Source: JAUIAI01 sp050633665 | GTDB taxonomy: Bacteria; Pseudomonadota; Gammaproteobacteria; Burkholderiales; Burkholderiaceae_E | Assembly: GCA_050633665.1 (NCBI GenBank) | Contig: JBOEGY010000011.1 | Coordinates: forward strand, 1 to 64,000 | DNA length: 64,000 nucleotides | Direction of reading: 5' to 3' | Part shown: piece after piece, positions 25,278 to 33,898 of the stretch | Position numbering within the stretch: the stretch's first letter is position 1 | How the letters are laid out: each line of letters begins with the position of its first letter | The notes under the pieces: model-generated | What the model saw: only the letters and a program-made list of their open reading frames with translations | The model's database searches: none | What the model was told of the DNA's origin: nothing | Program-made: the position numbers and the translations under genes

Positions 25278-26324
25278 TCAGGTTGATTCGCGAATCCGGA
25301 GATAGGCGTCTTTATAAATCGAGACAGGTTTGCTCTCAAGATCACCGCGAATTCGGGCTTGCAGCAGGCTGACGGCATCTTTGCCGATTCCTAAGATGTC
25401 CTGGCCAATTGTGGTGATGGCCGGAAACATATATTCACTAAGCGGGTGGTCATCATGCCCGGCGATTCGGAGCGAGTGCTTGCCTGAGGAGGTGCGGCTA
25501 AATAGACCGTGCTTGTTGGCGGCGCGCACCGCGCCAATCGCAATGCGGTCATTGGCGCACAGGATGGCATCAGCAGTGTGTTCCTGCCGGCTGAAGTGGC
25601 TATCCATGACGGCCAGGCCGTAAGCTTCAAACTCCCACGATTGAACGATCCCGTTAGTGGCGACAAATCGCGGTTTCAGGCCAAGTTCACGCATCTTGTT
25701 GACATAAGCAGCCTCGCGTTCAAGAGCATTCGAATTGAGGTTTGGCATACCCAGAAAAACCGGTGAATCGCCGGTTCGGTGGAGATATTCCACGACTGAA
25801 GCAATGCTTTTGGCATTGTCCGTTCCGATGAAGTCCGATCCCGGAATCTCCAGGGCTGGGCGAGAATCAGCAAAAACGATCGGGAAATCCAATTGCGCTA
25901 GTCGAAAGGTCTCGGTGGATGTTTCCAGGCCCAGGGGGGCAATGATCGCTCCGTCGGCACTCATGGATCGCAGTCGGGTCACCGCTTGAATCTCAGCTTC
26001 GCCATCGCCATCGGAGCTTTGGGTGATCACCGTGTAACCGGCCGCTCTTGCTGCTGATTCAATCGCCTCGAGCAGGCTGGTAAAGAACAAGTCGTTGTAG
26101 TGCGGGATGATGACGCCGAGCACGCCGGATGTTTTTCTGTTTTGCCGGGTGGCAATGAAGTTGTAGACGTAGTCAACCTCCCGGAGTCGCGCTTCGATTT
26201 TCCTTGAGGTGGAAGGGCGCACCGTCGATGGGTTCTGAAAATACCGCGACAGAGTCGGACGGGAGACGCCTATGGCTGCGGACAGCTCTTTCATCGTGCC
26301 AATTTTTTGTTTCACCCTGGCCAT
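25278..26324 (-). CDS. LacI-family transcriptional regulator of the polyol locus
   Basis: A 348-residue LacI-type repressor. The N-terminal HTH (MKELSAAIGVSRPTLSRYF) is followed by a hinge helix and the periplasmic-binding-like effector domain (GVLGVIIPHYNDLFFTSLLEA onward). I use ATG 26324, preceded by GAAGAGG eight bases away. The frame also has a TTG 18 bases upstream, which would overlap that ribosome site. It lies between the transport operon and the divergent kinase/GatZ pair and should repress both through the paired 16-bp sites, with the transported polyol or a product as inducer. Confidence 0.9.
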   Translation of the reverse strand: MARVKQKIGTMKELSAAIGVSRPTLSRYFQNPSTVRPSTSRKIEARLREVDYVYNFIATRQNRKTSGVLGVIIPHYNDLFFTSLLEAIESAARAAGYTVITQSSDGDGEAEIQAVTRLRSMSADGAIIAPLGLETSTETFRLAQLDFPIVFADSRPALEIPGSDFIGTDNAKSIASVVEYLHRTGDSPVFLGMPNLNSNALEREAAYVNKMRELGLKPRFVATNGIVQSWEFEAYGLAVMDSHFSRQEHTADAILCANDRIAIGAVRAANKHGLFSRTSSGKHSLRIAGHDDHPLSEYMFPAITTIGQDILGIGKDAVSLLQARIRGDLESKPVSIYKDAYLRIREST

Positions 26325-26404
26325 CGGCCTGACCTCTTCCAAGGTTGATCTGATTTGCGCCGACCTGAGATCGCGCTAAGCCTCAGCGAGTAGAGTAGGG
26401 CGCT

Positions 26405-26436
26405 TTTTGACACATGTAAATATATTGTCTACATTC
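26405..26436 (+). promoter_or_regulatory. kinase promoter overlapping a LacI-family operator
   Basis: TTTTGACACATGTAAA (26405-26420) differs from the 25215 site at two bases. Its TTGACA (26408-26413) is also a consensus -35. A TACATT -10-like hexamer follows at 26431-26436 after exactly 17 bases. A bound repressor would cover the -35 box, giving a simple on/off switch. Confidence 0.65.
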
Positions 26437-26457
26437 GCCGAACGGACAGGAGAGGCG

Positions 26458-27417
26458 ATGGCTGAGAATAAAACCGTTGCGACGGTCGGAGAAATTCTGG
26501 TCGAGTTCGTCTCGCATCGCCGCAACTGTGCCCTGGAACAAATCTCTGAGTATTCCGGGCCTTACCCGAGCGGCGCGCCGGCCATTTTTCTGGACCAGGC
26601 TGCGCGCATGGGGGCAGATACCCAACTGATCGGCGGCGTGGGTGCTGATGGTTTTGGTCGCTGCGTTGTTCAGCGTCTAAAGGAAGATGGCGTGGGGATT
26701 GAAGGCGTCCATGTCTCATCGGCGCGTAGTACCGGCGTCGCGTTCGTGTCCTATTACGACACCGGCGAGCGCGACTTTATTTTTCATCTGGCCGGTACGG
26801 CCGCTGATCATTTCGATCTGCCGCCGACACTGCTTGAGCCGGCCCAAACGATTCTTCACGTCTCGGCTTCGTCGCTGGGGGCGGCCTCTATGCGTGACAA
26901 GATCATCGCGGCCGTGCGCCGCGTTTCTGACGCAGGCGGCTGGATCACGCTTGACCCAAACGCGCGCCCGGAACTGATGAGTGAGCGCGCGACCATGGAC
27001 GCTATCACCGAGGTGATGGCGCGCAGTTATTGTTTGTTGCCCAGTACCAGCGACTTACAGTTCCTGTATCCGGGCTTGACCGAGGACGCTGCTATTGAAC
27101 GTCTGCTGGACACCAATGCCGAAATTGTCGCGGTGAAACGGGGTGCCGCCGGGGCAACCGTTTTCGGCAACGGTGAGCGGTATGAGTTTGACGGTCATGA
27201 AGTCGCGGAACTAGACCCGACGGGCGCGGGAGACTGCTTTTGTGGCACTTTTGTGTCGCTCATTGCACAAGAGGTCTCTTTATTAGAGGCTGGTCGGCAG
27301 GCCAACGCCGCCGGGGCTATCTCGGTCACCCGTCGCGGTCCGATGGAAGGCAATTCCAGTGCGTCTGAGGTTGCTCGTTTTCTTGGCAATGCAAAATCAA
27401 AGGAGCCTGTCGAATGA
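26458..27417 (+). CDS. PfkB-family sugar kinase, likely tagatose/ketohexose kinase
   Basis: A 319-residue ribokinase/PfkB-family kinase. Signature 1 is GGVGADGFGR and signature 2 is DPTGAGDCFCGTF with the catalytic Asp. It should phosphorylate the ketose formed by the dehydrogenases at the far end of the locus. I place the start at ATG 26458, preceded by GGAGAGG. A longer frame from TTG 26407 would run through the operator/promoter and is rejected. The stop overlaps the gatZ-like start (ATGA). A PF00294 kinase makes D-tagatose 6-phosphate in the Agrobacterium altritol/galactitol routes, which fits here. Confidence 0.85.
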   Translation: MAENKTVATVGEILVEFVSHRRNCALEQISEYSGPYPSGAPAIFLDQAARMGADTQLIGGVGADGFGRCVVQRLKEDGVGIEGVHVSSARSTGVAFVSYYDTGERDFIFHLAGTAADHFDLPPTLLEPAQTILHVSASSLGAASMRDKIIAAVRRVSDAGGWITLDPNARPELMSERATMDAITEVMARSYCLLPSTSDLQFLYPGLTEDAAIERLLDTNAEIVAVKRGAAGATVFGNGERYEFDGHEVAELDPTGAGDCFCGTFVSLIAQEVSLLEAGRQANAAGAISVTRRGPMEGNSSASEVARFLGNAKSKEPVE

Positions 27418-28700
27418 GTCTTGTTCACCAACTGATCGCCGGGAACCGTGCCGGACAGCCAATCGGCCTGCCTTGCTTTTGCACGGCGAATGAGCATGTG
27501 CTTCGTGCGATCCTGGCTTATGCGGCCAGGACCGGCTTTCCAACCGTTATTGAGGCTACCTGCAATCAGGTCAATCAGAACGGCGGATACACCGGCATGA
27601 CACCAGCCGATTTTATGGCCTGGCTGCGACGCATGGCTCAAGAAGCCGGTGTTGCAACGGATCAGCTTATCCTGGGCGGCGATCACCTGGGCCCCAATCC
27701 TTGGAAATCAGAGCCTGTGGATCAAGCCATGGCCAAGGCACGTGAGATGGTCAGGCTCTATGTAGAGGCGGGATTCACCAAAATCCATCTCGATGCCAGT
27801 ATGGCGTGCGGCCGAGAGCCCAATCCAAGTTTTGCGCAAATTGCTGAGCGTGCTGCCGATCTGTGCGCCGTGGCCGAGACCCATGCCCCTGATCCCGAAA
27901 AACTGATTTACGTGATTGGCACCGAAGTGCCCGTGCCGGGCGGTGAAATCGAGGAGCCGGACGCGCTTGATGTGACCTCGGTCGGCCGGTTTCGCGATAC
28001 CGTTCAAACCCACCGTGACGCCTGGTCGGCGCGCGGGCTGAACGACGCCTGGTCACGTATCGTCTCGGTCGTAACTCAGCCTGGTGTGGACTTCGGGCAC
28101 ACGTCTATCTATCCGTTTGTTCCGGAAAAAGCCGGGCCATTGAGCGGCGCGATCCTGGCAGAGGAGGGCTTGACCTTTGAAGCCCATTCGACCGACTATC
28201 AGGCTACCGGCGCCTTGGCCGATCTGGTAAAAAATCACTTCTTCTTTATCAAAGTCGGTCCTGAGCTGACCTTCAGATTCCGCGAGGCGGTTTGGGCACT
28301 GGCCTCTATTGAACAGAAGATGGGTGTCGACAAGCCGTCGCGCATCCGCGAAGTTATCGTCGATCAGATGAATGCCAATCCAGACAACTGGAAGAACTAT
28401 TACAGCGGCACGGCCGACGAGCTGGAGACCCTGAAAGTCTATAGTTACAGTGACCGGATTCGGTACTACTGGGCCGACCCCGAGGTCTCTGCCGCAGTCA
28501 GCACGCTTCTGAAGTCGTTTGACACCAGACCTGTGCCGGAAACCGTTCTGTCGCAGGCTTTCATGGGGCTGGAATTTGGCGAAATGCCAGACACGCCGGC
28601 GGCCTTAATCGAACAACACGTGCAACGCTGCGTCGATCGGTACTTTAAGGCAGCAGGGCACTGTCGCGACCGTCTGCGACCGTCTACCAACGCGAATTAA
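27414..28700 (+). CDS. GatZ/KbaZ-family (PF08013) protein, likely tagatose-6-phosphate 4-epimerase
   Basis: A 428-residue protein of the GatZ/KbaZ family with the family segments LGGDHLGPNPWK, KIHLDASM, VIGTEVPVPGG and FEAHSTDYQ. It was long annotated as the non-catalytic subunit of tagatose-bisphosphate aldolase. A family member in Agrobacterium is known to epimerise D-tagatose 6-phosphate to D-fructose 6-phosphate. Since no GatY/KbaY aldolase partner is in the locus, the epimerase role is the better fit. It overlaps the kinase stop by four bases and ends 15 bases before the phosphodiesterase start. Confidence 0.85.
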   Translation: MSLVHQLIAGNRAGQPIGLPCFCTANEHVLRAILAYAARTGFPTVIEATCNQVNQNGGYTGMTPADFMAWLRRMAQEAGVATDQLILGGDHLGPNPWKSEPVDQAMAKAREMVRLYVEAGFTKIHLDASMACGREPNPSFAQIAERAADLCAVAETHAPDPEKLIYVIGTEVPVPGGEIEEPDALDVTSVGRFRDTVQTHRDAWSARGLNDAWSRIVSVVTQPGVDFGHTSIYPFVPEKAGPLSGAILAEEGLTFEAHSTDYQATGALADLVKNHFFFIKVGPELTFRFREAVWALASIEQKMGVDKPSRIREVIVDQMNANPDNWKNYYSGTADELETLKVYSYSDRIRYYWADPEVSAAVSTLLKSFDTRPVPETVLSQAFMGLEFGEMPDTPAALIEQHVQRCVDRYFKAAGHCRDRLRPSTNAN

Positions 28701-28715
28701 CTTCCCCCCTCCCCA

Positions 28716-29510
28716 ATGCTGATTGCTCAACTTTCTGATATTCATTGCCGCCCGGCCGGGCAGCTCTATAAAGACGTTGCGAACTCAAACCGCAGCCTGG
28801 TTCGCGCGATTGATCACCTGCACCAGTTGGATACACGCCCGGATCTGGTGCTGCTGACCGGCGACCTGACCGACTATGGCCAGCCGGATGAATACGAAGC
28901 GGCTCGCGAGATCCTGTCCGGGCTGGAGATCCCGCTCTATCTGATGCCTGGCAATCACGATGATCCAGATCATTTCAGGGCTGCGTTCAGCGGTCACGAT
29001 TATCTGCCGTCGAGCGGGCCGGTCAACTACTGTATTGACCATCTTCCCGTCAGAATTGTCGCGCTGGATTCCTGTATTGCCGGCGCTCACCACGGGAATC
29101 TGACGCCAGAGACACTGGACTATCTCCGGTATCAACTCGAATCAGCGCCGGACAAACCGACCATCATCGCGCTCCACCACCCCCCGTTTGTTTGCGGGAT
29201 TCCTTATATGGATCAGTACCGGTATCAACAGTCTGACCCGCTGGCTGCTGTTCTGACCGAGTTCTCGAATGTTGAGGCGGTTGTCTGCGGGCATGTTCAT
29301 CGGTTCATGATGCGTCGCTGGGCTGGTACGGTCGTGTGCACCTGCCCGAGCACCGCAACCGAGATTGCCTTGCAGTTGAACCCGCAGGCTTTACCGCAGA
29401 CATTTCTCGGGCCGCCGGGTGTTTTGCTTCACTGGTGGTCGGCCCAGGACGGACTGGTGAGTCACCTCAGTTCGATCGGTGAATTTCCCGGACCATATCC
29501 ATTTTGCTAA
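28716..29510 (+). CDS. class III phosphodiesterase (CpdA/GpdQ-like metallophosphoesterase)
   Basis: A 264-residue binuclear metallophosphoesterase with the full motif set: LSDIH (residues 6-10), TGDLTDYG, PGNHDD, ALHHPPF and GHVHRF. Members hydrolyse cyclic nucleotides or glycerophosphodiesters in the cytoplasm, and motifs alone do not separate the two. It sits 15 bases after the gatZ-like gene and may be co-transcribed, but a role in polyol catabolism is not obvious. Length and active-site residues are complete, unlike the broken metallophosphatase at 1665-1871. Confidence 0.85.
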   Translation: MLIAQLSDIHCRPAGQLYKDVANSNRSLVRAIDHLHQLDTRPDLVLLTGDLTDYGQPDEYEAAREILSGLEIPLYLMPGNHDDPDHFRAAFSGHDYLPSSGPVNYCIDHLPVRIVALDSCIAGAHHGNLTPETLDYLRYQLESAPDKPTIIALHHPPFVCGIPYMDQYRYQQSDPLAAVLTEFSNVEAVVCGHVHRFMMRRWAGTVVCTCPSTATEIALQLNPQALPQTFLGPPGVLLHWWSAQDGLVSHLSSIGEFPGPYPFC

Positions 29511-29754
29511 CCGTGAAGTGCTTTTTAGCAGGTGTTTTGAGGCGCTGTTTCCAGATCTGAAGGCTAAAACACCTTCAAATAAGGCGGTTTGTTGATCTTC
29601 AAGCGACAAATTATGCGAAAAAACGTTGCTTGGGCTCATAAACTTCCCTTTTTTAAGCGTTTTTTAGATACAGTTCACTCCTAGATGCACAACGACTTCA
29701 CGCATCTGCCAGTTAGCCAGACCAACCTTTGAACTTATTAAGGAATTCATCACC

Positions 29755-30183
29755 GTGGCAACCACCAAAAAAGCGGCAAAGAAGCCTGCAGCCAAAAAGA
29801 CCGCAGCCAAAAAAACTGCAGCTCGCAAGCCTGCCGCCAAGAAGGCTGCAGCAGCCCCCGCAGTTGTAAAACCGGTTAAGGAAACACTGACCAAATCCGG
29901 GTTGGCCGCCTCCATCGCTGAGTCATCAGGCGTTGAGCTCAAGGCAGTCAAGGCTGTGCTGGGTTCACTTGAGTCCACCATCATGGGGTCAGTTCACAAG
30001 CGTGGCGTTGGTGAGTTCACCTTGCCGGGCCTGCTGAAGTTGTCAGTCCAGAAAGTCCCTGCCAAGAAGAAGCGTTTCGGTAAGGATCCGTTTTCAGGCG
30101 AAGAGCGCTGGTTCGCAGCCAAGCCTGCTTCAGTCCGGATCAAGGCTCGCGCCATGAAGAAGCTGAAAGACGCAGCCATGTAA
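29755..30183 (+). CDS. HU-family DNA-binding protein with Lys/Ala-rich N-terminal tail
   Basis: A 142-residue protein. Residues 3-40 are repeats of the AAKK/PAAKK type, like histone H1 tails. The rest is an HU-type domain with the DNA-binding arm (GKDPFSGEERWFAAKPASVRIKA). The start is GTG 29755 with an upstream AAGGAATT. HU folds and bends DNA, and the tail should add non-specific charge-based binding. About 240 bases of AT-rich upstream DNA probably hold its own promoter, and an intrinsic terminator follows, so it looks like a single-gene unit. Confidence 0.88.
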   Translation: MATTKKAAKKPAAKKTAAKKTAARKPAAKKAAAAPAVVKPVKETLTKSGLAASIAESSGVELKAVKAVLGSLESTIMGSVHKRGVGEFTLPGLLKLSVQKVPAKKKRFGKDPFSGEERWFAAKPASVRIKARAMKKLKDAAM

Positions 30184-30210
30184 GCTTTTTAGGCTTACAG
30201 AGCGTTATTT

Positions 30211-30245
30211 AAAGCCAGTTACCGGTAGCGGTAGCTGGCTTTATT
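30211..30245 (+). terminator. intrinsic terminator after HU gene
   Basis: AAAGCCAGTTACC pairs with GGTAGCTGGCTTT around a short GGTAGC loop, with one mismatch, followed by TTATT. It lies 28 bases past the HU stop. Confidence 0.75.
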
Positions 30246-30307
30246 CGTCTCTGGGGCAAACATGAGAATATCTGAGCTTCATTGTGCTCATCCGGAGTCT
30301 TGTGTTG

Positions 30308-31402
30308 GTGTCGTCTACTACCCCGATCGCGGACAGATTTGTGGCGTTACAGGAATTTGTCAGCGCTGCCCGCGACAAATTGCCTGCCAAGACCTGGGAC
30401 TACCTGGTTGGCGCCACTGAAACCGAAACCAGTCAGTTGCGGAACCGGCTGGCTCTTGATCAGATAGCCCTGCGCCCCCGGGTCTTGAATGATGTCAGTC
30501 AGGTTGCTAGCGGCGCCAGCCTGTTTGGCAAAGCATTCCGCCTGCCGCTGTTATTGCCGCCGATTGGCGGGCTGGAGTCATTCCATCCGGACGGCGCGGC
30601 CGCAGTGGCCCAGGCCGCAGCGCAGTTCAACGTGCCGATGATGCTCAGTTCGGTTTCTAAGTGGTCATTGCATGACGTAAAGGCTGCGCCTGGCACTGAA
30701 GACCTCGCGCTGATCTATCAACTATATGTGCGTGGCGGGCCGGAAGATACCGATCAACTAATCGAGCAGGCCATTGAGGTGGGCTCACCGGCGTTTTGCA
30801 TCACTGTGGATTCGGCGGTCTACAGCCGCCGTGAGCGCGACATTGTCAGCCGGTTTGTTAAGCCCTGGCGGGCGGGGAGTCAGGGGGATGCTCGTCATTA
30901 CCAGGCTGCGTTCAGTTGGTCTGATCTGGCCCGTATCCGTGCAAAATATCAGATTCCGTTGGTGTTAAAAGGGATCGCCACTGCTGAGGACGCGCTTATT
31001 GCGGTCGAACACGGCGTGGAAGTTATTTATGTGTCCAATCACGGCGGGCGCCAGCTCGACTACAGTCAGGGCAGTATGTCGGTGTTGCCGGAGGTCGTGG
31101 CGGCGGTTGACGGACGTGCAACGATCATCATTGATGGCGGGTTTTGCCGGGGGACCGACATTGTCAAAGCACTGGCGCTGGGTGCGGATGCCGTGGGTTG
31201 TGGCCGCCTGATGTGTTTTGCGCTGGCTGCGGCAGGTGCCGAAGGCATCGTGCGGATGCTCGAAATTCTTGAGTTGGAATACCAGATTGCGCTCGCGCTG
31301 ACCGGTGTCACCGATGCGTCGCAGCTCACCGAGCGACATGTAGCGTTGGGCGAGCCAGCGGTTCGACCGGTTTCCGCCCTGAGCGGCTTTCCCTTGTTGT
31401 GA
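30308..31402 (+). CDS. FMN-dependent alpha-hydroxy-acid dehydrogenase/oxidase
   Basis: About 364 residues of TIM-barrel FMN enzyme (lactate dehydrogenase LldD / glycolate oxidase family). The catalytic SNHGGRQLD gives the proton-abstracting His and substrate-binding Arg. LKGI supplies the flavin Lys, and IDGGFCRGTD and GRLMCFAL form the phosphate site. It oxidises an (S)-2-hydroxy acid to the 2-oxo acid. Several starts are possible. A GGAG at 30294-30297 favours TTG 30305 or GTG 30308, while the frame also opens at GTG 30284. It stands alone between the HU terminator and the convergent exopolysaccharide genes. Confidence 0.85.
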   Translation: MSSTTPIADRFVALQEFVSAARDKLPAKTWDYLVGATETETSQLRNRLALDQIALRPRVLNDVSQVASGASLFGKAFRLPLLLPPIGGLESFHPDGAAAVAQAAAQFNVPMMLSSVSKWSLHDVKAAPGTEDLALIYQLYVRGGPEDTDQLIEQAIEVGSPAFCITVDSAVYSRRERDIVSRFVKPWRAGSQGDARHYQAAFSWSDLARIRAKYQIPLVLKGIATAEDALIAVEHGVEVIYVSNHGGRQLDYSQGSMSVLPEVVAAVDGRATIIIDGGFCRGTDIVKALALGADAVGCGRLMCFALAAAGAEGIVRMLEILELEYQIALALTGVTDASQLTERHVALGEPAVRPVSALSGFPLL

Positions 31403-31430
31403 ACCGCCAGGCCGGAGACGAATTCGGTGC

Positions 31431-32651
31431 TTACGACAGCAAGCTGTTGTAGAGGGTCGTCATTTGCTGGGCGTAGCGATCCTGGCTGAACCGGCTAAGC
31501 ACAAACTCACGGGCGGCGCGTCCGACAGTCTCGATAGCCTGATCGGGCATCTGGGCGGCCATGCTTAGTCGCTCGGCTAGCGCGTTAACGTCATAGGCAG
31601 GGAAGGTCCAGCCGTTGAGCTCATGCTGAACCATCTCGGGAATGCCACCAATCTCGCTACCGATGACCGGTTTGCCCAGTGCAAAGGCTTCAAGCACACT
31701 GATCGGGGCGTTTTCATACCATTCTGCCGGCAAGACAACGGCTCGCGCGGCGCGAATCTGATCGTATAAGTCCTGGCCGCTTCGGAACCCCAGGAACTCA
31801 ACCGGGTGATTCAGGGATTGCGCCAATGCCTTGGCCTGTGGCTCGAGTGGGCCGCGGCCGGCAATCTTCAGCGGGACCCCGGCTTGCGCGCTTGCCTTGA
31901 TCAGGGTCTCAATGCCTTTCGTGGCATCAACCCGGCCAAAGTACAAGAAGTGCTGGCCGGGTTGGAAGTTCGGTTCGAAATTCTCAGCGTTTACCCAGTT
32001 GGCAATATGCGCGAATTTTTCGTTAGACCATCCCCATTCAACGAATTTTTCCTGAAAGAAATGACTCGGCACCACGATTCGGTCGACATGACGGCGGTAG
32101 CTTCCAAGCCAGCGGTGGGTAAAAGCCTCTACCGAGACGACAGCGCTGGCGGCCAGAGAGCCCTGGACGCAGCGCTGGCGAATCGTGTTCAGGTAGTTGC
32201 CGGACTTGCATCGTTCGCAGACTTTGCCGTCGGTATACATACTGTAGCTGGGGCAGGCGAGTTTCAGATCGTGCGCGGTCAAGACCACCGGAATGCCGGC
32301 CTTCTTGAGTGTGCTCAGAATAGACGGCGACAAGTGGTGGTAAATATTGTGCAGATGGGCTATGTCGGGCTTGAAGTCATTGAGCAGGCGCTCCAGCTTG
32401 CGCTGGGCTTCAAATGACCAGACCACCTTGCTGGCCTTGAGCATTTTGTCGGGCAGCGAGTAGGCGTTGCCGAACTCAATCTCATCCACAAAATAGTCAG
32501 ACCATGCCGAGGGCTGGTTGTTTGGATGGTGCATTGCCCAGTAGGCGTTTTCCCAGCCGAGGTCGCCCATCAGGCTGGCATGATCAAAATAGACGGCATC
32601 GGCGCCGCCGCGCCGGTAGTGATAGCTGTTGATATTCAGTAGTTTAGGCAT
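31431..32651 (-). CDS. family 4 glycosyltransferase
   Basis: A 406-residue GT-B glycosyltransferase. The C-terminal nucleotide-sugar domain has FLYFGRVDATKGIETLIKA and the ENAPISVLEAFALGKPVIG motif. The N-terminal part has IAHLHNIYHHLSPS and four Cys residues near VCERCKSGNYLNTIRQRC. It should add a sugar to the exopolysaccharide repeat unit at the inner membrane. I use ATG 32651, whose ATGA overlaps the stop of the upstream transferase. The longer frame upstream is antisense to that gene's end. Confidence 0.9.
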   Translation of the reverse strand: MPKLLNINSYHYRRGGADAVYFDHASLMGDLGWENAYWAMHHPNNQPSAWSDYFVDEIEFGNAYSLPDKMLKASKVVWSFEAQRKLERLLNDFKPDIAHLHNIYHHLSPSILSTLKKAGIPVVLTAHDLKLACPSYSMYTDGKVCERCKSGNYLNTIRQRCVQGSLAASAVVSVEAFTHRWLGSYRRHVDRIVVPSHFFQEKFVEWGWSNEKFAHIANWVNAENFEPNFQPGQHFLYFGRVDATKGIETLIKASAQAGVPLKIAGRGPLEPQAKALAQSLNHPVEFLGFRSGQDLYDQIRAARAVVLPAEWYENAPISVLEAFALGKPVIGSEIGGIPEMVQHELNGWTFPAYDVNALAERLSMAAQMPDQAIETVGRAAREFVLSRFSQDRYAQQMTTLYNSLLS

Positions 32652-33892
32652 CAGCGGCCGCCGTGTTTTTTGTCCAGCAACTGCTCGTAGAGGCTCTGAA
32701 CCTGTTCGGCAAGGCGGTCGTAGGTGCGGTGCTCGAGGACCCATTCGCGTCCTTTGCGACCCATCTCACGGGCAGATTCCGGATCATCCAGGCAGGTCAG
32801 CACCCCGTTGGCAAACCCCTCTACTGACCATGGCACGCAGACGCCACCGCCGCTCTGGTTCAGGACGCGGGTGTGTTCAGGGTGGTCGTTCGCAACCACT
32901 GGTTTGCCAAACGCCATGTATTCGACCAGCTTGGTCGGCGAGGCGACTCGCAAGACCCGGTTGGCCAGAAACGGTGAAACGCAGATATCGGCTTCACCGA
33001 TTTTCTGCCAGGCCTGCTCAATCGGAATAAAGCCGGTAAAGTCGAATCGGTCGGCCACGCCAGCGTGTTCTACCCTGGCTTCCAGGTCGCCCCGTTCGCT
33101 GGGCACCAGGCCGTCGCCCACGATCAGAAAGCGCACTGCGGGCCGGGCGCGGGCGACCTCGATAAACGCGTCAATCATGGTTTCCAGCCGGCGCACCCGG
33201 TACAGGGTGCCCAGATACATCACAGTCTGATGCCCGTCATGGGTGTCAGTCCGGGGGGCGGGCAGGTCTCGGATCCGGTTGGAGATCCCCATGGGCACCG
33301 GCGTCATTTTTTCAAGCGCAATGCCGCGCAGTTGGTGCAGGTCTTCGCGCATCTGCTCAGACTGAACAAAACAATGGTCGGCCAGCGGCATGGCCAGCTT
33401 GTAGAGCATGGCAATGCCCAGGGCGCCGCTGAGCTTTTGATACAGACTGCGCAAGCCGCCGGTTTCGGCGGCATTGTCCAGCGAGTCTTCCGGGTAAGGG
33501 TAGGACAACCAGACGGTAAAGACCCGGCCGGTCAGCCGCGCCACAATCAGGCCGACAACCGCCGCGAAATACTTGTCGCGCACCTGGATGACGTCAACCG
33601 GCTTGAAAAGAAACCGGAGCAGATACACCGTGTCGAGTAACCAGTACAACAACTTCGACACGGCCTTGCCGGGGGCGCCAAAACGGGTGGAATAGGGCGG
33701 CACGATAACCGGCACGCCGGCAACTGTTTCACGCCTCAGGGGGCCGGGCGTCTGACTACCGCAAAACCATTCCTGCTCAACGCCGCGATCTTTGAGTTCA
33801 CGCAGGAACAAATCCACAACATCGACCAGTTTGATCGGGAAGGCTTCGTTGGTGGTGCAATACAGTCGAAAAGGTCTGTTGTGACGGGCCAT
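32651..33892 (-). CDS. family 4 glycosyltransferase
   Basis: A 413-residue GT-B enzyme. The C-terminal donor domain shows VMYLGTLYRVRRLETMIDA, LIVGDGLVPSERGDLE and SPTKLVEYMAFGKPVVANDH. The N-terminal acceptor domain has a hydrophobic stretch around KLLYWLLDTVYLLRFLF that may associate with the membrane. It lies 6 bases after the flippase gene and overlaps the next transferase by four bases, forming a three-gene minus-strand unit of the exopolysaccharide locus. Confidence 0.9.
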   Translation of the reverse strand: MARHNRPFRLYCTTNEAFPIKLVDVVDLFLRELKDRGVEQEWFCGSQTPGPLRRETVAGVPVIVPPYSTRFGAPGKAVSKLLYWLLDTVYLLRFLFKPVDVIQVRDKYFAAVVGLIVARLTGRVFTVWLSYPYPEDSLDNAAETGGLRSLYQKLSGALGIAMLYKLAMPLADHCFVQSEQMREDLHQLRGIALEKMTPVPMGISNRIRDLPAPRTDTHDGHQTVMYLGTLYRVRRLETMIDAFIEVARARPAVRFLIVGDGLVPSERGDLEARVEHAGVADRFDFTGFIPIEQAWQKIGEADICVSPFLANRVLRVASPTKLVEYMAFGKPVVANDHPEHTRVLNQSGGGVCVPWSVEGFANGVLTCLDDPESAREMGRKGREWVLEHRTYDRLAEQVQSLYEQLLDKKHGGR

Positions 33893-33898
33893 AGCGAT

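Noticed and set aside
26407..26457. Longer N-terminus of the PfkB kinase from TTG 26407
   Set aside because: It would translate the operator and -10 region. ATG 26458 has a proper ribosome site and matches the family start.
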